Both the position numbers and the translations under genes were made by a program. From contig SVMZ01000007.1 of NCBI GenBank assembly GCA_015067185.1, positions 1-64,000 of the forward strand: a stretch of DNA of 64,000 nucleotides. Reading direction: 5' to 3'. Each line of letters opens with the position of its first letter. Within the stretch, counting starts at the first letter, position 1. This DNA comes from Oscillospiraceae bacterium (GTDB lineage: Bacteria; Bacillota; Clostridia; Oscillospirales; Ruminococcaceae). Below the pieces are notes generated by a model. It was not told where the DNA came from and ran no database searches. It saw only the letters and a program-made list of their open reading frames with translations. Of the stretch, positions 25,618 to 34,351 are shown piece after piece.

Positions 25618-26202
25618 ATGACATTTTTTGATCTTGTAAAAAAGTCCAGAAGTTACCGCCGGTTTGATGCATCGCAGGCGATAACAAAAGAAACGCTGGT
25701 GGATTTGATTGAAACTGTGAGATTTACACCGGCCACGGTCAATATCCAGCCGCTGAAGTATGCCCTTTCGTGGGAGAAACCGCTGAACGATAAAATATTT
25801 GCTCATACCAGATGGGCGGGTCTTCTCACTAAGGAGGAGTTTCCACCTCAGACAGAAGAAGAGCAGCCCACGGCTTATATCCTGATCGCAGCGGATACGG
25901 AAGTAAACGCCAATGCCGATACCTTTAAAATTGATGTTGGAATCTGTGCGCAGACCATCATGCTTGCTGCAGTAGAGAAAGGGTTCGGCGGATGTATGAT
26001 AGGTTCTTTTGATAAAAAAGAGGTATCTGAACTGATGGGGCTCACCGGGCGATATGTCCCCATGCTGCTGCTTGCGTTGGGAAAGCCTAATGATACGGTG
26101 GTTACGGAAGATATGCCGGAGGGCGGAGCCAGTGCCTATTATCGTGTGAATGGAGTACAGCATGTGCCGAAGCGTACGGCAGCGGAATTGATTGTTGATT
26201 AA
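25618..26202 (+). CDS. Nitroreductase-family flavoprotein
   Basis: 194 residues. The N-terminal KKSRSYRRFDASQAITKETL contains the S-R/Y-R-R-F FMN-binding motif, and the C-terminal LLLALGKPNDTVV is typical of the family. It binds FMN and uses NAD(P)H to reduce nitro compounds, quinones or enones, or may act in a biosynthetic oxidation. ATG 25618 follows GAGGGAG; the upstream ATG in frame (25585) overlaps the redoxin gene and lacks a site. Fourth gene of the ATP-grasp operon. Confidence 0.88.
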   Translation: MTFFDLVKKSRSYRRFDASQAITKETLVDLIETVRFTPATVNIQPLKYALSWEKPLNDKIFAHTRWAGLLTKEEFPPQTEEEQPTAYILIAADTEVNANADTFKIDVGICAQTIMLAAVEKGFGGCMIGSFDKKEVSELMGLTGRYVPMLLLALGKPNDTVVTEDMPEGGASAYYRVNGVQHVPKRTAAELIVD

Positions 26203-26226
26203 GAAAAAAAGATGAGGTGACGGCTT

Positions 26227-27210
26227 ATGGCACTGATGTCTAACAACAAACTCAGGCTGATTTATCTCAGTCAATACCTCATGAAAAATACCGATGAAGA
26301 ACACCCTGCAACCATGGCGGAGATTTTGTCGTTTCTCAGCGAGAATTCCATTTCCTGTGAGCGCAAAGCAGTGTATGATGATATGGAGATGCTGAAGCTG
26401 GCAGGATATGATATCCTCTATCGCAGAGAGATGCCGTCGGGATATTATATCGGAAGCCGTGAATTTGAACTGCCGGAGCTGAAGCTGCTGGTGGATTCCG
26501 TGCAGGCATCCAAATTTATCACCGTAAAAAAATCCCGGGAGTTGATTGCAAAGTTGCAGCGGCTGTGCAGCACCCGGGAAGGAGAAAAGCTGCAGCGTCA
26601 GGTATTTGTATCAAACAGACTGAAAACCTCCAACGAGAGCATATACTATAATGTAGACAGACTCTATGGGGCCATATCGGAAAATTCCCGTATCCGCTTC
26701 TATTATTGCGAATGGGATAAAGATAAGAAGTTGAAGCGGCGCAGAGACGGTGCCAGATATTTTACAAGCCCCTGGGCTCTGGCATGGGATGATGAAAACT
26801 ATTATCTGATTGCCTTTGATAATGATAAGGTAAAGCACTACCGTGTGGATAAGATGCAGGAAATTGAAGCAACAGGAGAAGTGCGGGAAGGTCGGAAACA
26901 ATTTGAAAGCTTTGACGCTGCCTCCTACGCCAAACGGGTTTTTGGTATGTTTGGCGGAGAGACACAGCGTGTAACGTTTGAAATTGATCCCAAAATGATT
27001 GGGGTGTTTATTGATCGTTTCGGAGCGGATATTCCTATGTGGAAGACGGAAAAAGGGTTGTTTACCATGGCGGAGGTGGAGGTTAGCGCGCAGTTTTTTG
27101 GCTGGCTCTGTGGTCTTGGTGGTCTGGTGAAGATTACAGAACCACGGGAAACAGCAGAAAGCTATCAGAGATGGTTGGAAGAGATTATGCAGAAATATAT
27201 CTCAGAGTAA
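26227..27210 (+). CDS. WYL-domain transcriptional regulator
   Basis: 327 residues. A winged HTH of the DeoR/HTH_11 kind (ATMAEILSFLSENSISCERKAVYDDMEMLKLAGYDI) is followed by a WYL sensor domain. The latter shows YFTSPWALAWDDENYYLIAFDNDKVKHYRVDKM, where the usual P-W/Y-x-L-x-x-x-x-x-x-W/Y-Y-L pattern is clear. WYL proteins respond to nucleic-acid or small ligands. It lies 24 nt after the nitroreductase gene in the same direction, with GAGGTGA before ATG 26227, and probably regulates the ATP-grasp operon. Confidence 0.9.
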   Translation: MALMSNNKLRLIYLSQYLMKNTDEEHPATMAEILSFLSENSISCERKAVYDDMEMLKLAGYDILYRREMPSGYYIGSREFELPELKLLVDSVQASKFITVKKSRELIAKLQRLCSTREGEKLQRQVFVSNRLKTSNESIYYNVDRLYGAISENSRIRFYYCEWDKDKKLKRRRDGARYFTSPWALAWDDENYYLIAFDNDKVKHYRVDKMQEIEATGEVREGRKQFESFDAASYAKRVFGMFGGETQRVTFEIDPKMIGVFIDRFGADIPMWKTEKGLFTMAEVEVSAQFFGWLCGLGGLVKITEPRETAESYQRWLEEIMQKYISE

Positions 27211-27341
27211 GGTTTTTCGCCGCGGATCATAATTTTCGGCAGATAATTTTATTTTGTATCCCCTTTTTACTTGACTTAATTATATAAATCTTATAAAATA
27301 TATTATGTGAATATTATTTTAGATGTCGGGTGGCGAAAGTT

Positions 27342-28295
27342 ATGGAAGATATCTTTGTTCGCAAAGAACTGATATATACGATATATCAGGAAAAGAGTAT
27401 TTCCAAGGCAGCGCAGAAGCTTTTTGTTTCGCAGCCGTCGTTGAGTGTGATGGTGAAGAAGATTGAAGACAGTATCGGTCTTCCGTTGTTTGACCGCAGC
27501 TGTAAACCCTTGAGGCTGACGGAAGCGGGAATGGAATACATCAAAGCAACCGAACAAATCCGGCATATTGAAGCATCCTTTTCGGATTACATATGTGCTG
27601 TCAATAACCTGCAGGCAGGATCACTCGGAATCGGCAGCAATCAGCTGCTTTCCGCGTTGGTTCTTCCCAAATATATCATGAACTTCGTGAAAAAATATCC
27701 CAACATTCGTCTGGATCTTCTGGATGCCGACTCTACCATTTTGGAGCAGAATATCCTCTCCGGCAGATTGGATTTGATTCTGGATACGTTAGAACATAAT
27801 CCGGATATCTTCGAAAGACAGTGCCTGAAATCGGAAGAACTGCTGCTGGCAGTGCCCACGTCTTTTTCCAGCAACGCGGCCATGAAGGATTATCAGTTCT
27901 CCTATAATGATATTCTGGAAAAACGCCATATGGATACCGACATTCCCCCAGTTCCGCTTTCCGAGTTTAAAGATGAGCCATTTGCTCTGCTGACAAGGGG
28001 TAACGATACCAGAATCCGGGCAGCCGCTATATTCCAGGAGGCCGCCATCTCTCCCAAGGTGGTACTGGAGTTGGATAGACTGGTTACACTCTATAATTTT
28101 GTAGAGATTGGAACAGCCGCCTCTATCGTTAGTGATACGTTGGTCAAAAAAATCAAGGGCGACCCTGACGCCGTGGTGTTCTATAAGCTGCCTGCAACCC
28201 ATGCCAAGCGCAATGTCTATGCTTTTTATAAACGCAACCGGTACTACTCTAAAGCGATGGAGTATTTTATTGAAAGCTTGGGAACTTTGGAATAA
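27342..28295 (+). CDS. LysR-family transcriptional regulator
   Basis: 317 residues. The N-terminal winged HTH reads KSISKAAQKLFVSQPSLSVM, followed by the LysR dimerisation helix and a two-lobed effector domain (GIGSNQLLSALVLP, RLDLILDT). The ligand is unknown. ATG 27342 is preceded by GGGTGG at about 9 nt; a GTG at 27330 is less favoured. No divergent target gene lies next to it, as the WYL gene upstream points the same way, so its regulon is not obvious. Confidence 0.9.
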   Translation: MEDIFVRKELIYTIYQEKSISKAAQKLFVSQPSLSVMVKKIEDSIGLPLFDRSCKPLRLTEAGMEYIKATEQIRHIEASFSDYICAVNNLQAGSLGIGSNQLLSALVLPKYIMNFVKKYPNIRLDLLDADSTILEQNILSGRLDLILDTLEHNPDIFERQCLKSEELLLAVPTSFSSNAAMKDYQFSYNDILEKRHMDTDIPPVPLSEFKDEPFALLTRGNDTRIRAAAIFQEAAISPKVVLELDRLVTLYNFVEIGTAASIVSDTLVKKIKGDPDAVVFYKLPATHAKRNVYAFYKRNRYYSKAMEYFIESLGTLE

Positions 28296-28380
28296 GCTCG
28301 GGAAAAAGAAACGTTCCTATCCGAATGACGGGACTTTGCCGTAAGATTTGAAAAGAACACAGCAAAATAAAAATTATAAA

Positions 28381-28416
28381 AAGGACTGCCGCAGCATAAG
28401 CTGCCCGGCAGTCCTT
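28381..28416. terminator. Bidirectional terminator between LysR and ABC transporter genes
   Basis: AAGGACTGCCG (28381-28391) pairs with CGGCAGTCCTT (28406-28416), 14-nt loop. On the minus strand TTTTTATAATTTTTA follows, so it ends the ABC transporter transcript; on the plus side ACTTTTGCTT follows. Confidence 0.8.
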
Positions 28417-28477
28417 ACTTTTGCTTATATCTGTGTGTTGTGTGCAGATATTTCCCCGTAAAAAGAGAAAGGGAAAC

Positions 28478-30211
28478 TTATTCAATCAGATCGTTTTCGC
28501 GGAACTGTAGAGAGTAGAGATCTTTATAAGTACCACAGGCGGTCATGAGTTCTTCATGGGTGCCGCGTTCGGTGATTTTACCGTCCAGAACAACGGCGAT
28601 CTCGTCGGCATTGCGGATGGTGGAGAGGCGGTGGGCAACAACCAGTGTGGTGCGTCCTTTGCACAGTTCATCCAGAGCCTGCTGAATCAGAACCTCCGTC
28701 GTGTTGTCCAGTGCGCTGGTGGCTTCGTCAAGGATCAGGATAGCGGGATCTTTCAGGAAAACACGGGCGATACTCAGACGCTGCTTTTGTCCACCGGACA
28801 GTTTGACGCCGCGTTCACCAATTTCGGTATCATAACCGTTTTCAAGAGTCATGATATAGTCGTGAATGTTGGCGCGGCGGGCTGCTTCGTGGATTTCCTC
28901 TTCGGTGGCATCGGGACGGCCGTAGAGAATGTTATCGCGAATGGTACCGACAAAGAGGAAAACATCCTGCTGGACAATACCAATATTGCGGCGGACAGAG
29001 TCCAGTGTCAGATCACGGATATCGGTTCCGTCGATCATAATGGAACCGTTGCCGTCTTCCAGACGGTAAAAGTTGGGAAGCAGGTGGCAGAGAGTGGTTT
29101 TTCCGCCGCCGGAGGGACCAACCAGTGCAAGCTTGCGTCCCTTTTCCAGCTTGAGGTTGACATTGTGAAGCACTTCTTTGGTGGGATCGTAGGAGTAGGT
29201 AACATCCTTGAATTCGATGACACCCTGAACATCGGTGAGCTCCCGGGCATTGGGAGATTCCGGTTCCGGCTCCTCGTCCATAATTTCAATAAAGCGTTTA
29301 AAGCCGCTGGCGCCGTTCTGGAACTGCTCCATAAAACCGATCAGGGTGTTTACCGGGTTGATAAACAGGTTGACGGAGACGATAAAGGTGGAGTAGTCAC
29401 CAAAGGAGATTCTGCCGGCATAGAGAAACAGGCCGCCGGCAATAAGGATGAACACGTTGAAAATATCGGTGATAAAGCTGGTGGAAGAGAAGAAAAGGGC
29501 CATGGCATGATAGGCGCGTCCGGAGGATTCGACAAACTCGTCGTCGCCCTTTTTGAACTTTTCAATTTCGCGGTCTGCGTTGGTATAGGCTTTGGTAACA
29601 CGGATACCGGTAATACTGCTTTCGACAGCAGCGTTGATGGTGGCATTGCTCTTGCGGCGATCCTCAAAGGCGCGCTTCATGGATTTACGCAGACGCATGG
29701 TGACAAAGACAAGAATGGGAACACAGGTGAAGATGATAAGAGTCAGGATCCAGTCAATGGTGATCAGATAGATAAAGGAGAGGATGATCATAACAGAACT
29801 GATGAGAAGGTTTTCAGGTCCGTGGTGGGCAAGCTCACAGACTTCAAACAGGTCGCTGGTGATTCTGGTCATAATACGTCCTGTTTCATGGTTATCAAAA
29901 AAGCGGAAAGGCAGCTTTTCCAGGTGAGCAAAAAGATCCTTGCGCATCTGCGACTGCATGCGTACGCCGATGATATGACCGTAGTACTGTACAAAATAAC
30001 GTAACAGCATGCGGATGATATACAGTACCAGTACAATAATACCGGCAATGACGATGGTGGAGTACATCTTTTGAGGGATATAAATATTGAGCATTTTATT
30101 GGTCACAATGGGGTATACCATGCCGATGACAGAAATCAAAAGGGAGGCCAGCATGTCCCAGACAACCATTGTCGTGTGAGGTTTGTAATAAGAGATAAAG
30201 CGCTTAAGCAT
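28478..30211 (-). CDS. ABC transporter, fused permease-ATPase (exporter type)
   Basis: 577 residues from ATG 30211. Six membrane helices (residues about 15-320) precede a nucleotide-binding domain with Walker A GPSGGGKT, signature LSGGQKQR, Walker B ILILDEATS and H-loop VAHRLST. This half-transporter works as a homodimer or with a partner and exports lipids, peptides or drugs; the substrate cannot be told. It is 5 nt downstream of an ArsR gene and shares its promoter, so export is induced when the repressor responds to its ligand. Confidence 0.93.
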   Translation of the reverse strand: MLKRFISYYKPHTTMVVWDMLASLLISVIGMVYPIVTNKMLNIYIPQKMYSTIVIAGIIVLVLYIIRMLLRYFVQYYGHIIGVRMQSQMRKDLFAHLEKLPFRFFDNHETGRIMTRITSDLFEVCELAHHGPENLLISSVMIILSFIYLITIDWILTLIIFTCVPILVFVTMRLRKSMKRAFEDRRKSNATINAAVESSITGIRVTKAYTNADREIEKFKKGDDEFVESSGRAYHAMALFFSSTSFITDIFNVFILIAGGLFLYAGRISFGDYSTFIVSVNLFINPVNTLIGFMEQFQNGASGFKRFIEIMDEEPEPESPNARELTDVQGVIEFKDVTYSYDPTKEVLHNVNLKLEKGRKLALVGPSGGGKTTLCHLLPNFYRLEDGNGSIMIDGTDIRDLTLDSVRRNIGIVQQDVFLFVGTIRDNILYGRPDATEEEIHEAARRANIHDYIMTLENGYDTEIGERGVKLSGGQKQRLSIARVFLKDPAILILDEATSALDNTTEVLIQQALDELCKGRTTLVVAHRLSTIRNADEIAVVLDGKITERGTHEELMTACGTYKDLYSLQFRENDLIE

Positions 30212-30216
30212 GAGAG

Positions 30217-30576
30217 TTATACTTCCTTTCCTCTTTTTTCGGGCGGCACATAGGATTTGCACCGAAGATATTCCGATTCGGGACAACCGTAGAAGGGGCC
30301 ATCGCAGGGTTTGCGTTTGGTATCCCGAATCCGTTCCAGCTCGGCAATGATATTTCCGAGCGCTTCCTTGTCCAGACAGTAGTGGGTGTAATAGCCCATT
30401 TTAACACCATATACCAGCCCTGCTTCGCGTAAGGTTTTCAAGTGTTGGGAAACTGCCGATTCGGAAAGATAGCTTTGCCTTGCCAATGCCCGAACACAAT
30501 ATCCTCGCTCGGACATCAATTGTAAAAGTAAAAATCGCTTTGGCTCTCCCAAAGCTTTCAGAATTTTTTCATCCAT
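30217..30576 (-). CDS. ArsR-family repressor
   Basis: 119 residues. The winged HTH reads LARQSYLSESAVSQHLKTLREAGLV. The C-terminus carries three cysteines in PCDGPFYGCPESEYLRCKSY, which could bind metal or sense thiols, although classical ArsR metal boxes (CxC near the DNA helix) are absent. First gene of a two-gene operon with the ABC exporter; its own promoter contains an imperfect AATTT/AAATT dyad that is a candidate operator. Ligand unknown. Confidence 0.9.
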   Translation of the reverse strand: MDEKILKALGEPKRFLLLQLMSERGYCVRALARQSYLSESAVSQHLKTLREAGLVYGVKMGYYTHYCLDKEALGNIIAELERIRDTKRKPCDGPFYGCPESEYLRCKSYVPPEKRGKEV

Positions 30577-30601
30577 ATTTTCACTCCTATCCTTGTTCCA
30601 T

Positions 30602-30630
30602 ATTATACTATGCTAATTTGATTTCGTCAA
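30602..30630 (-). promoter_or_regulatory. Promoter of the arsR-ABC operon
   Basis: Minus-strand TTGACG (30625-30630) and TATAAT (30602-30607) are 17 bp apart. The spacer and -35 are flanked by AATTTAGTATTGACGAAATCAAATT, an imperfect dyad covering the -35 region, suited to repression by ArsR. Confidence 0.75.
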
Positions 30631-30671
30631 TACTAAATTGAATTTCGGGGATATGAAATATATAATTGAAA

Positions 30672-30704
30672 AAGGCGGTATCTTGTTCCGGTAGATACCG
30701 CCTT
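30672..30704 (-). terminator. Terminator of the marR-MATE operon
   Basis: AAGGCGGTATCT (30672-30683) and AGATACCGCCTT (30693-30704) form a perfect 12-bp stem with a 9-nt loop, followed on the minus strand by TTCAATTATA. Confidence 0.85.
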
Positions 30705-30710
30705 GGGAAG

Positions 30711-30847
30711 TCAGTAATGATAACGTTTGCGTTTTGTGATAAGAAATAACACAGAAAACATAACGGCCATAAATTCCGCAACGATGATGGAGAGCCAGAC
30801 ACCGTCAATATCCCAAAGCAAAGGCAGCAGCATCACAGCGCTGATTG
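30711..30847 (-). pseudogene. Displaced C-terminal tail of the MATE transporter (frameshift)
   Basis: Past the premature TGA, the minus strand continues in the +1 frame as ISAVMLLPLLWDIDGVWLSI and ends FLITKRKRYHY with TGA at 30711-30713. This is a normal MATE C-terminus with one more helix pair and a basic tail. One missing A in the run at about 30844-30848 (CAAATC read as CAATC) restores a full protein. It is either a genuine loss-of-function deletion or a sequencing error. Confidence 0.85.
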
Positions 30848-32044
30848 GAATACCAATGTTCTAAGAAAGGAAATTACCGCAGAAGTCACCCCATCATTGA
30901 GAGCGGTGAAGAAGCCGGAAGAGAAGATGGCAAAACCCATAAAAAAGAAGGAGAAAGCGAAAATGCGGAACCCGGAGACGGTGAGAGTCATAAGAGCTGG
31001 ATCATATCCGACAAAGAAACGGGCAAGAGGGACAGCAAGCAGCTCTGCCGCGATTACCATGGCAATACCGAAAATACCGATCATAATAAGGCTTTTTCTG
31101 AGAAGTCCCTTCAATTCCGTATGGTTCTGTGCGCCATCATGATAACCGATGACAGGGGAGGTGCCAATAGAATAGCCGATAAAAGCGCCGGAAAAGATCA
31201 TACTGACATACATCATAACACCATAGGCTGCAACACCATTTTCACCGGCATATTTTAAAAGCTGAATGTTGTAGAGCATACCGACGAGACTCATAGAGAT
31301 GTTGCTCATAAACTCCGATGAGCCATTGATACAGGCTTTTAAAATTATTTTGCCGTCAAAGTGGGTTTTGCCAAGTCTGAGGATACTGTCATTGATTCTG
31401 GAAAAGTAGATGAGAGGAAGGAGTCCTCCCACAGTTTGACTCATTGCGGTGGCAATGGCTGCACCGGCCAGTTTGTATTCTTGAGGAAGCAGCAGAACAA
31501 GAAGCGCATCCAGAACCATATTGGTGATGCCGGAAAGGATGGTTACTCTGAGACCAAGTTGAGGTTTTTCTGCTGCCACAAAAAAACTTTGGAACAACAA
31601 CTGCAAAATAAAAAAGGGAAGAGCTGCAAGGTTGATGCGCGCATAAACAATACAGTTTCCAAGAAGGTCGCCCTCTGCTCCAAGAAGAATGGCAATGGGG
31701 CGAATGAAGAGGATGCCCAGTATGGCGAAGATGATACCTAAAAGAAAAGCTACGTAAATAAAGAGCGAAAAGTAGCTGTTGGATTTTTCGCTATCGCCTT
31801 CTCCAAGAGTTTTGGCGACGATAGCGGTACCGCCGGTACCAAACATAAATCCAACGGTTGCCATAACCATTAAAAAGGGCATAATCAGATTGACGGCAGC
31901 GAAGGGAGTTTTTCCGGCAAAATTTGAGACAAAAAAACCATCCACAACGCCATATATGGAGGTGAAGATCATCATAGCGATGGAGGGTAGGGTGAAACGA
32001 AGCAGTTTTCCGTAGGTAAAGTGATCTGAAAGCTGAATATTCAT
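30833..32044 (-). CDS. MATE-family multidrug efflux transporter, truncated by frameshift
   Basis: 403 residues are readable from ATG 32044 (AGGAG upstream) to a premature TGA at 30833. The MATE family exports cationic drugs using a Na+ or H+ gradient. Membrane helices are dense throughout, and IAMMIFTSIYGVVDGFFVSNFAG and FMFGTGGTAIVAKTLGEGD are the conserved first-helix segments of MepA-like members. The final 45 or so residues are in another frame (see the displaced tail). It lies 31 nt after a MarR gene, the MepR-MepA arrangement. Confidence 0.9.
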   Translation of the reverse strand: MNIQLSDHFTYGKLLRFTLPSIAMMIFTSIYGVVDGFFVSNFAGKTPFAAVNLIMPFLMVMATVGFMFGTGGTAIVAKTLGEGDSEKSNSYFSLFIYVAFLLGIIFAILGILFIRPIAILLGAEGDLLGNCIVYARINLAALPFFILQLLFQSFFVAAEKPQLGLRVTILSGITNMVLDALLVLLLPQEYKLAGAAIATAMSQTVGGLLPLIYFSRINDSILRLGKTHFDGKIILKACINGSSEFMSNISMSLVGMLYNIQLLKYAGENGVAAYGVMMYVSMIFSGAFIGYSIGTSPVIGYHDGAQNHTELKGLLRKSLIMIGIFGIAMVIAAELLAVPLARFFVGYDPALMTLTVSGFRIFAFSFFFMGFAIFSSGFFTALNDGVTSAVISFLRTLVFQSAL

Positions 32045-32075
32045 TATGTTCTCCTGAAAAAATGAAAAAAATATA

Positions 32076-32513
32076 TTATAAGAATAGAATCTGTTTCTGA
32101 AGAGAGGTGGTATATTTGGCCATAAGGCGAATATGCATATCAATTTCTTCTTCTGTCCAATCTTCAAAAGCTGCAATCTCTGCATCATATAAGCGTTTGG
32201 CGGTTAGAGAAAGATAATCTTTTCCTTTAGCGGTCAAAAGAACTCTTTTGCTGCGTCCTTTATATGCTTCCAGATAGAGAATATTGTCTTTCTCCAACTT
32301 GCGGATTGCCGAATTAACGGTTTGCTTGCTGATTCCGGATTGTTTGTAAATATCACTGAGCAGGCAGGTTTCTCCATGGTCATAGAGGGTATAGAGAATT
32401 CGCATAACACTGTCGGCCACGCCTATTTTAAAGGCAGCCTGATGGTACAGTGCATCTGTTTCTGCAACATAATAATTGATTTGGTGGATTTTAGCCGAGG
32501 TATCACCGTGCAT
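32076..32513 (-). CDS. MarR-family repressor of the MATE operon
   Basis: 145 residues from ATG 32513 with AGGAGAG upstream; a longer frame to 32627 has no start site. The winged HTH is LLSDIYKQSGISKQTVNSAIRKLEKDNIL, then the wing GRSKRVLLTAKGKDYL. MarR proteins leave their operator when they bind phenolic or cationic drugs. The spacer of its own promoter contains a perfect GTACGA-TT-TCGTAC dyad, so autorepression and control of the downstream MATE gene are likely. Confidence 0.9.
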   Translation of the reverse strand: MHGDTSAKIHQINYYVAETDALYHQAAFKIGVADSVMRILYTLYDHGETCLLSDIYKQSGISKQTVNSAIRKLEKDNILYLEAYKGRSKRVLLTAKGKDYLSLTAKRLYDAEIAAFEDWTEEEIDMHIRLMAKYTTSLQKQILFL

Positions 32514-32547
32514 AATATCTCTCTCCTGTATGAAGTTATACTCAGGT

Positions 32548-32576
32548 ATTATAGTACGATTTCGTACATGCGTCAA
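32548..32576 (-). promoter_or_regulatory. marR promoter with palindromic operator in the spacer
   Basis: Minus-strand TTGACG (32571-32576), 17-bp spacer, TATAAT (32548-32553). The dyad GTACGATTTCGTAC fills 32554-32567, exactly between -35 and -10. This is the textbook placement for a MarR operator. Confidence 0.85.
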
Positions 32577-32621
32577 GTGTGACTTGTAAAAAGATTGTTT
32601 TATAAAGGCGGAACGGACACC

Positions 32622-32668
32622 TTTCATATAAAAAAGGACGAGATCTTCTCGTCCTTTTTTATATGAAA
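32622..32668. terminator. Long perfect hairpin downstream of the PH-domain gene
   Basis: 22-bp perfect stem (32622-32643 with 32647-32668) with a 3-nt loop, containing A6 and T6 runs so that it works in both directions. It ends the minus-strand PH-domain transcript and insulates the marR promoter region. Confidence 0.85.
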
Positions 32669-32711
32669 ATTTGAATTGTAGGGCTATATACTTGTGAAAA
32701 ACAAAAAAAGA

Positions 32712-33101
32712 TCAAAGCAGTTCGTGGTCATCGTCTGCGTCCATAAATTCACGGTTAGAGACACGCTTGATTTCACGCTGCTTTTCAACGAGATCAGAAA
32801 TAATATTTTTGACCTCACGGGAATTTTTGATGTGCTTGATATCAAATTCAGGGGTGGATTTATCGGCAGAGCAGCAATGAATGGTACCAAGCCCAAACAG
32901 CCTTTCGCCAAAAGAACGGTTGAGGGTGAGGTCCATAATGCGGTAGAGACGTACTTCATCCTCTCGTTTATTGAAAAAACCTGTGGAGACGAGAAGCTTT
33001 TCTTCCTCAAGCATATACACGGTAAAAGACCAGGGAAGACCAAAAATGATGCGTTTTCTGTCTCTCCAGATATAGTTTTCCTGTTGTTGTTTTTTGGCCA
33101 T
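32712..33101 (-). CDS. Bacterial PH-domain protein (YdbT/bPH2-like)
   Basis: 129 residues, ATG 33101 with GAGGTG upstream. IWRDRKRIIFGLPWSFTVYMLEEEKLLVSTGFFNKREDEVRLYRI is the characteristic bPH2 beta-sandwich: 'x-Y-x-L-x-x-x-x-L-x-x-x-x-G' followed by 'E-V-x-L-x-R-I'. The next segment contains LFGLGTI. No membrane helix is present, unlike many relatives. Function of these domains is not established. It lies 30 nt downstream of the AI-2E-type permease gene in the same direction. An alternative overlapping frame (32684-33196) is not protein-like. Confidence 0.75.
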   Translation of the reverse strand: MAKKQQQENYIWRDRKRIIFGLPWSFTVYMLEEEKLLVSTGFFNKREDEVRLYRIMDLTLNRSFGERLFGLGTIHCCSADKSTPEFDIKHIKNSREVKNIISDLVEKQREIKRVSNREFMDADDDHELL

Positions 33102-33131
33102 AAAAACACCTCATATTCAGAAAAGTTATTG

Positions 33132-34322
33132 TCAGAATTCAATGGGGTTTTTCTCAGACGCATATTCCCGTGTATTGATGGGCAGACCTTTTTCAATCAA
33201 GCGTCGGTTGAAATATTCCCGCATAAATGTGTAGAGAATTGCGAAAATAGGTACACCGATAAACATTCCCACAAAACCGAAGAGATCGCCGCCGACCAGA
33301 ATGGCGAAGATGACCCAGAAAGGGGAAATTCCGGTGATATCGCCAATCACCTTGGGGGTAATAATGTTTCCTTCCAGCTGTTGGACGGCAAGAATGAAGA
33401 GAATAAACCAGATGACTTTACCCGGTGAGACGAGGAAGATCAGGACAGCACTGGGAATGGAACCAATAAACGGACCAAAATAAGGAATAATGTCGGTGAT
33501 GCCGACAACCAATGCAATGAGCAGCGGATAGGGCATTCTCAGAACGATCATACCGATATAGCAGATCACAGTCATAATTACGGAGGTGAGCAGCTTACCG
33601 GTAATGAAACGGCTGAAGGTGACGTTGCTGGCATCAGCCACCCGCAAAAGAGTACAGACCTGTTTCTCGGAAAGAACAGAGCAGGCGAACTTTTTGGCTT
33701 TGGCGAGAATTTTTTCTTTGCTGTAAAGAAAGTAAACAGAGATAACTAAGCCGATGAGACTGTCTGCAATGCCGGAGATAAGCTGTTTGGAAAAGTTGAT
33801 TGCCCAAGGAACCGCCGAGTTAATGATGTTTTCCAGATTGGTGAACAGCTTATCCAGCTGAAGACCAAGGCCGTTATAGAAGTTTTGGAAAAGCTCGGAA
33901 CGGGAAAAGAAATTTTCCAGAATGCGGTCCAAAGAATTGATGTAGCTTTCAATATTGTTTGCAAGAGAGACAAGGCTGTCATAAATTTGAGGGAGAACGA
34001 TGGCAATCGCAGCGGTTGTAAGGGTAAGCAGCAGAATAATAGTGAGGGTGATGGAAAGAATTCTGCGCAGTTTGGGACGGGGTTTGCCTTTATCACAGAA
34101 AGAAAACAGTTTTTTATCAAAAAACATGACCGGAATATTGAGGATATAAGCGAGAGCAAAACCGATAAGAAAAGGAGACAAAAGAGAGAGAAGTTTTCCA
34201 AGTGTATCTTTTACCTCGTCAAACTTCTGAATGAAAAAATAGAGGAGCAGACCAATGGCTACAACTACAACAGAAGAGAGAATCTTCACGGCAGTTTGTT
34301 TGCTGATTTCAAGCTTTTTCAT
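33132..34322 (-). CDS. AI-2E-type (PerM/YtvI-like) membrane permease
   Basis: 396 residues with about eight membrane helices. Family marks are LLSLLSPFLIGFALAYILNIPV near the start, the central VPWAINFSKQLISGIADSLIGLVISVYFLYSKEKI, and the conserved GITDIIPYFGPFIGSIPSAV and QQLEGNIITPKVIGD near the C-terminus. Relatives include TqsA and sporulation protein YtvI. Substrates differ and many are unknown. ATG 34322 follows GGGAGGC. Confidence 0.92.
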   Translation of the reverse strand: MKKLEISKQTAVKILSSVVVVAIGLLLYFFIQKFDEVKDTLGKLLSLLSPFLIGFALAYILNIPVMFFDKKLFSFCDKGKPRPKLRRILSITLTIILLLTLTTAAIAIVLPQIYDSLVSLANNIESYINSLDRILENFFSRSELFQNFYNGLGLQLDKLFTNLENIINSAVPWAINFSKQLISGIADSLIGLVISVYFLYSKEKILAKAKKFACSVLSEKQVCTLLRVADASNVTFSRFITGKLLTSVIMTVICYIGMIVLRMPYPLLIALVVGITDIIPYFGPFIGSIPSAVLIFLVSPGKVIWFILFILAVQQLEGNIITPKVIGDITGISPFWVIFAILVGGDLFGFVGMFIGVPIFAILYTFMREYFNRRLIEKGLPINTREYASEKNPIEF

Positions 34323-34351
34323 TCTTTCGCCTCCCTTTTACAGATTAGAAA

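Noticed and set aside
28556..30004. 482-codon plus-strand frame across the ABC transporter gene
   Set aside because: Low-complexity Gly/Asp-rich translation; antisense to a clear transporter.
32684..33196. 170-codon minus-strand frame overlapping the PH-domain gene
   Set aside because: The overlapping 129-codon frame has a ribosome binding site and a recognisable PH domain; this one has neither.
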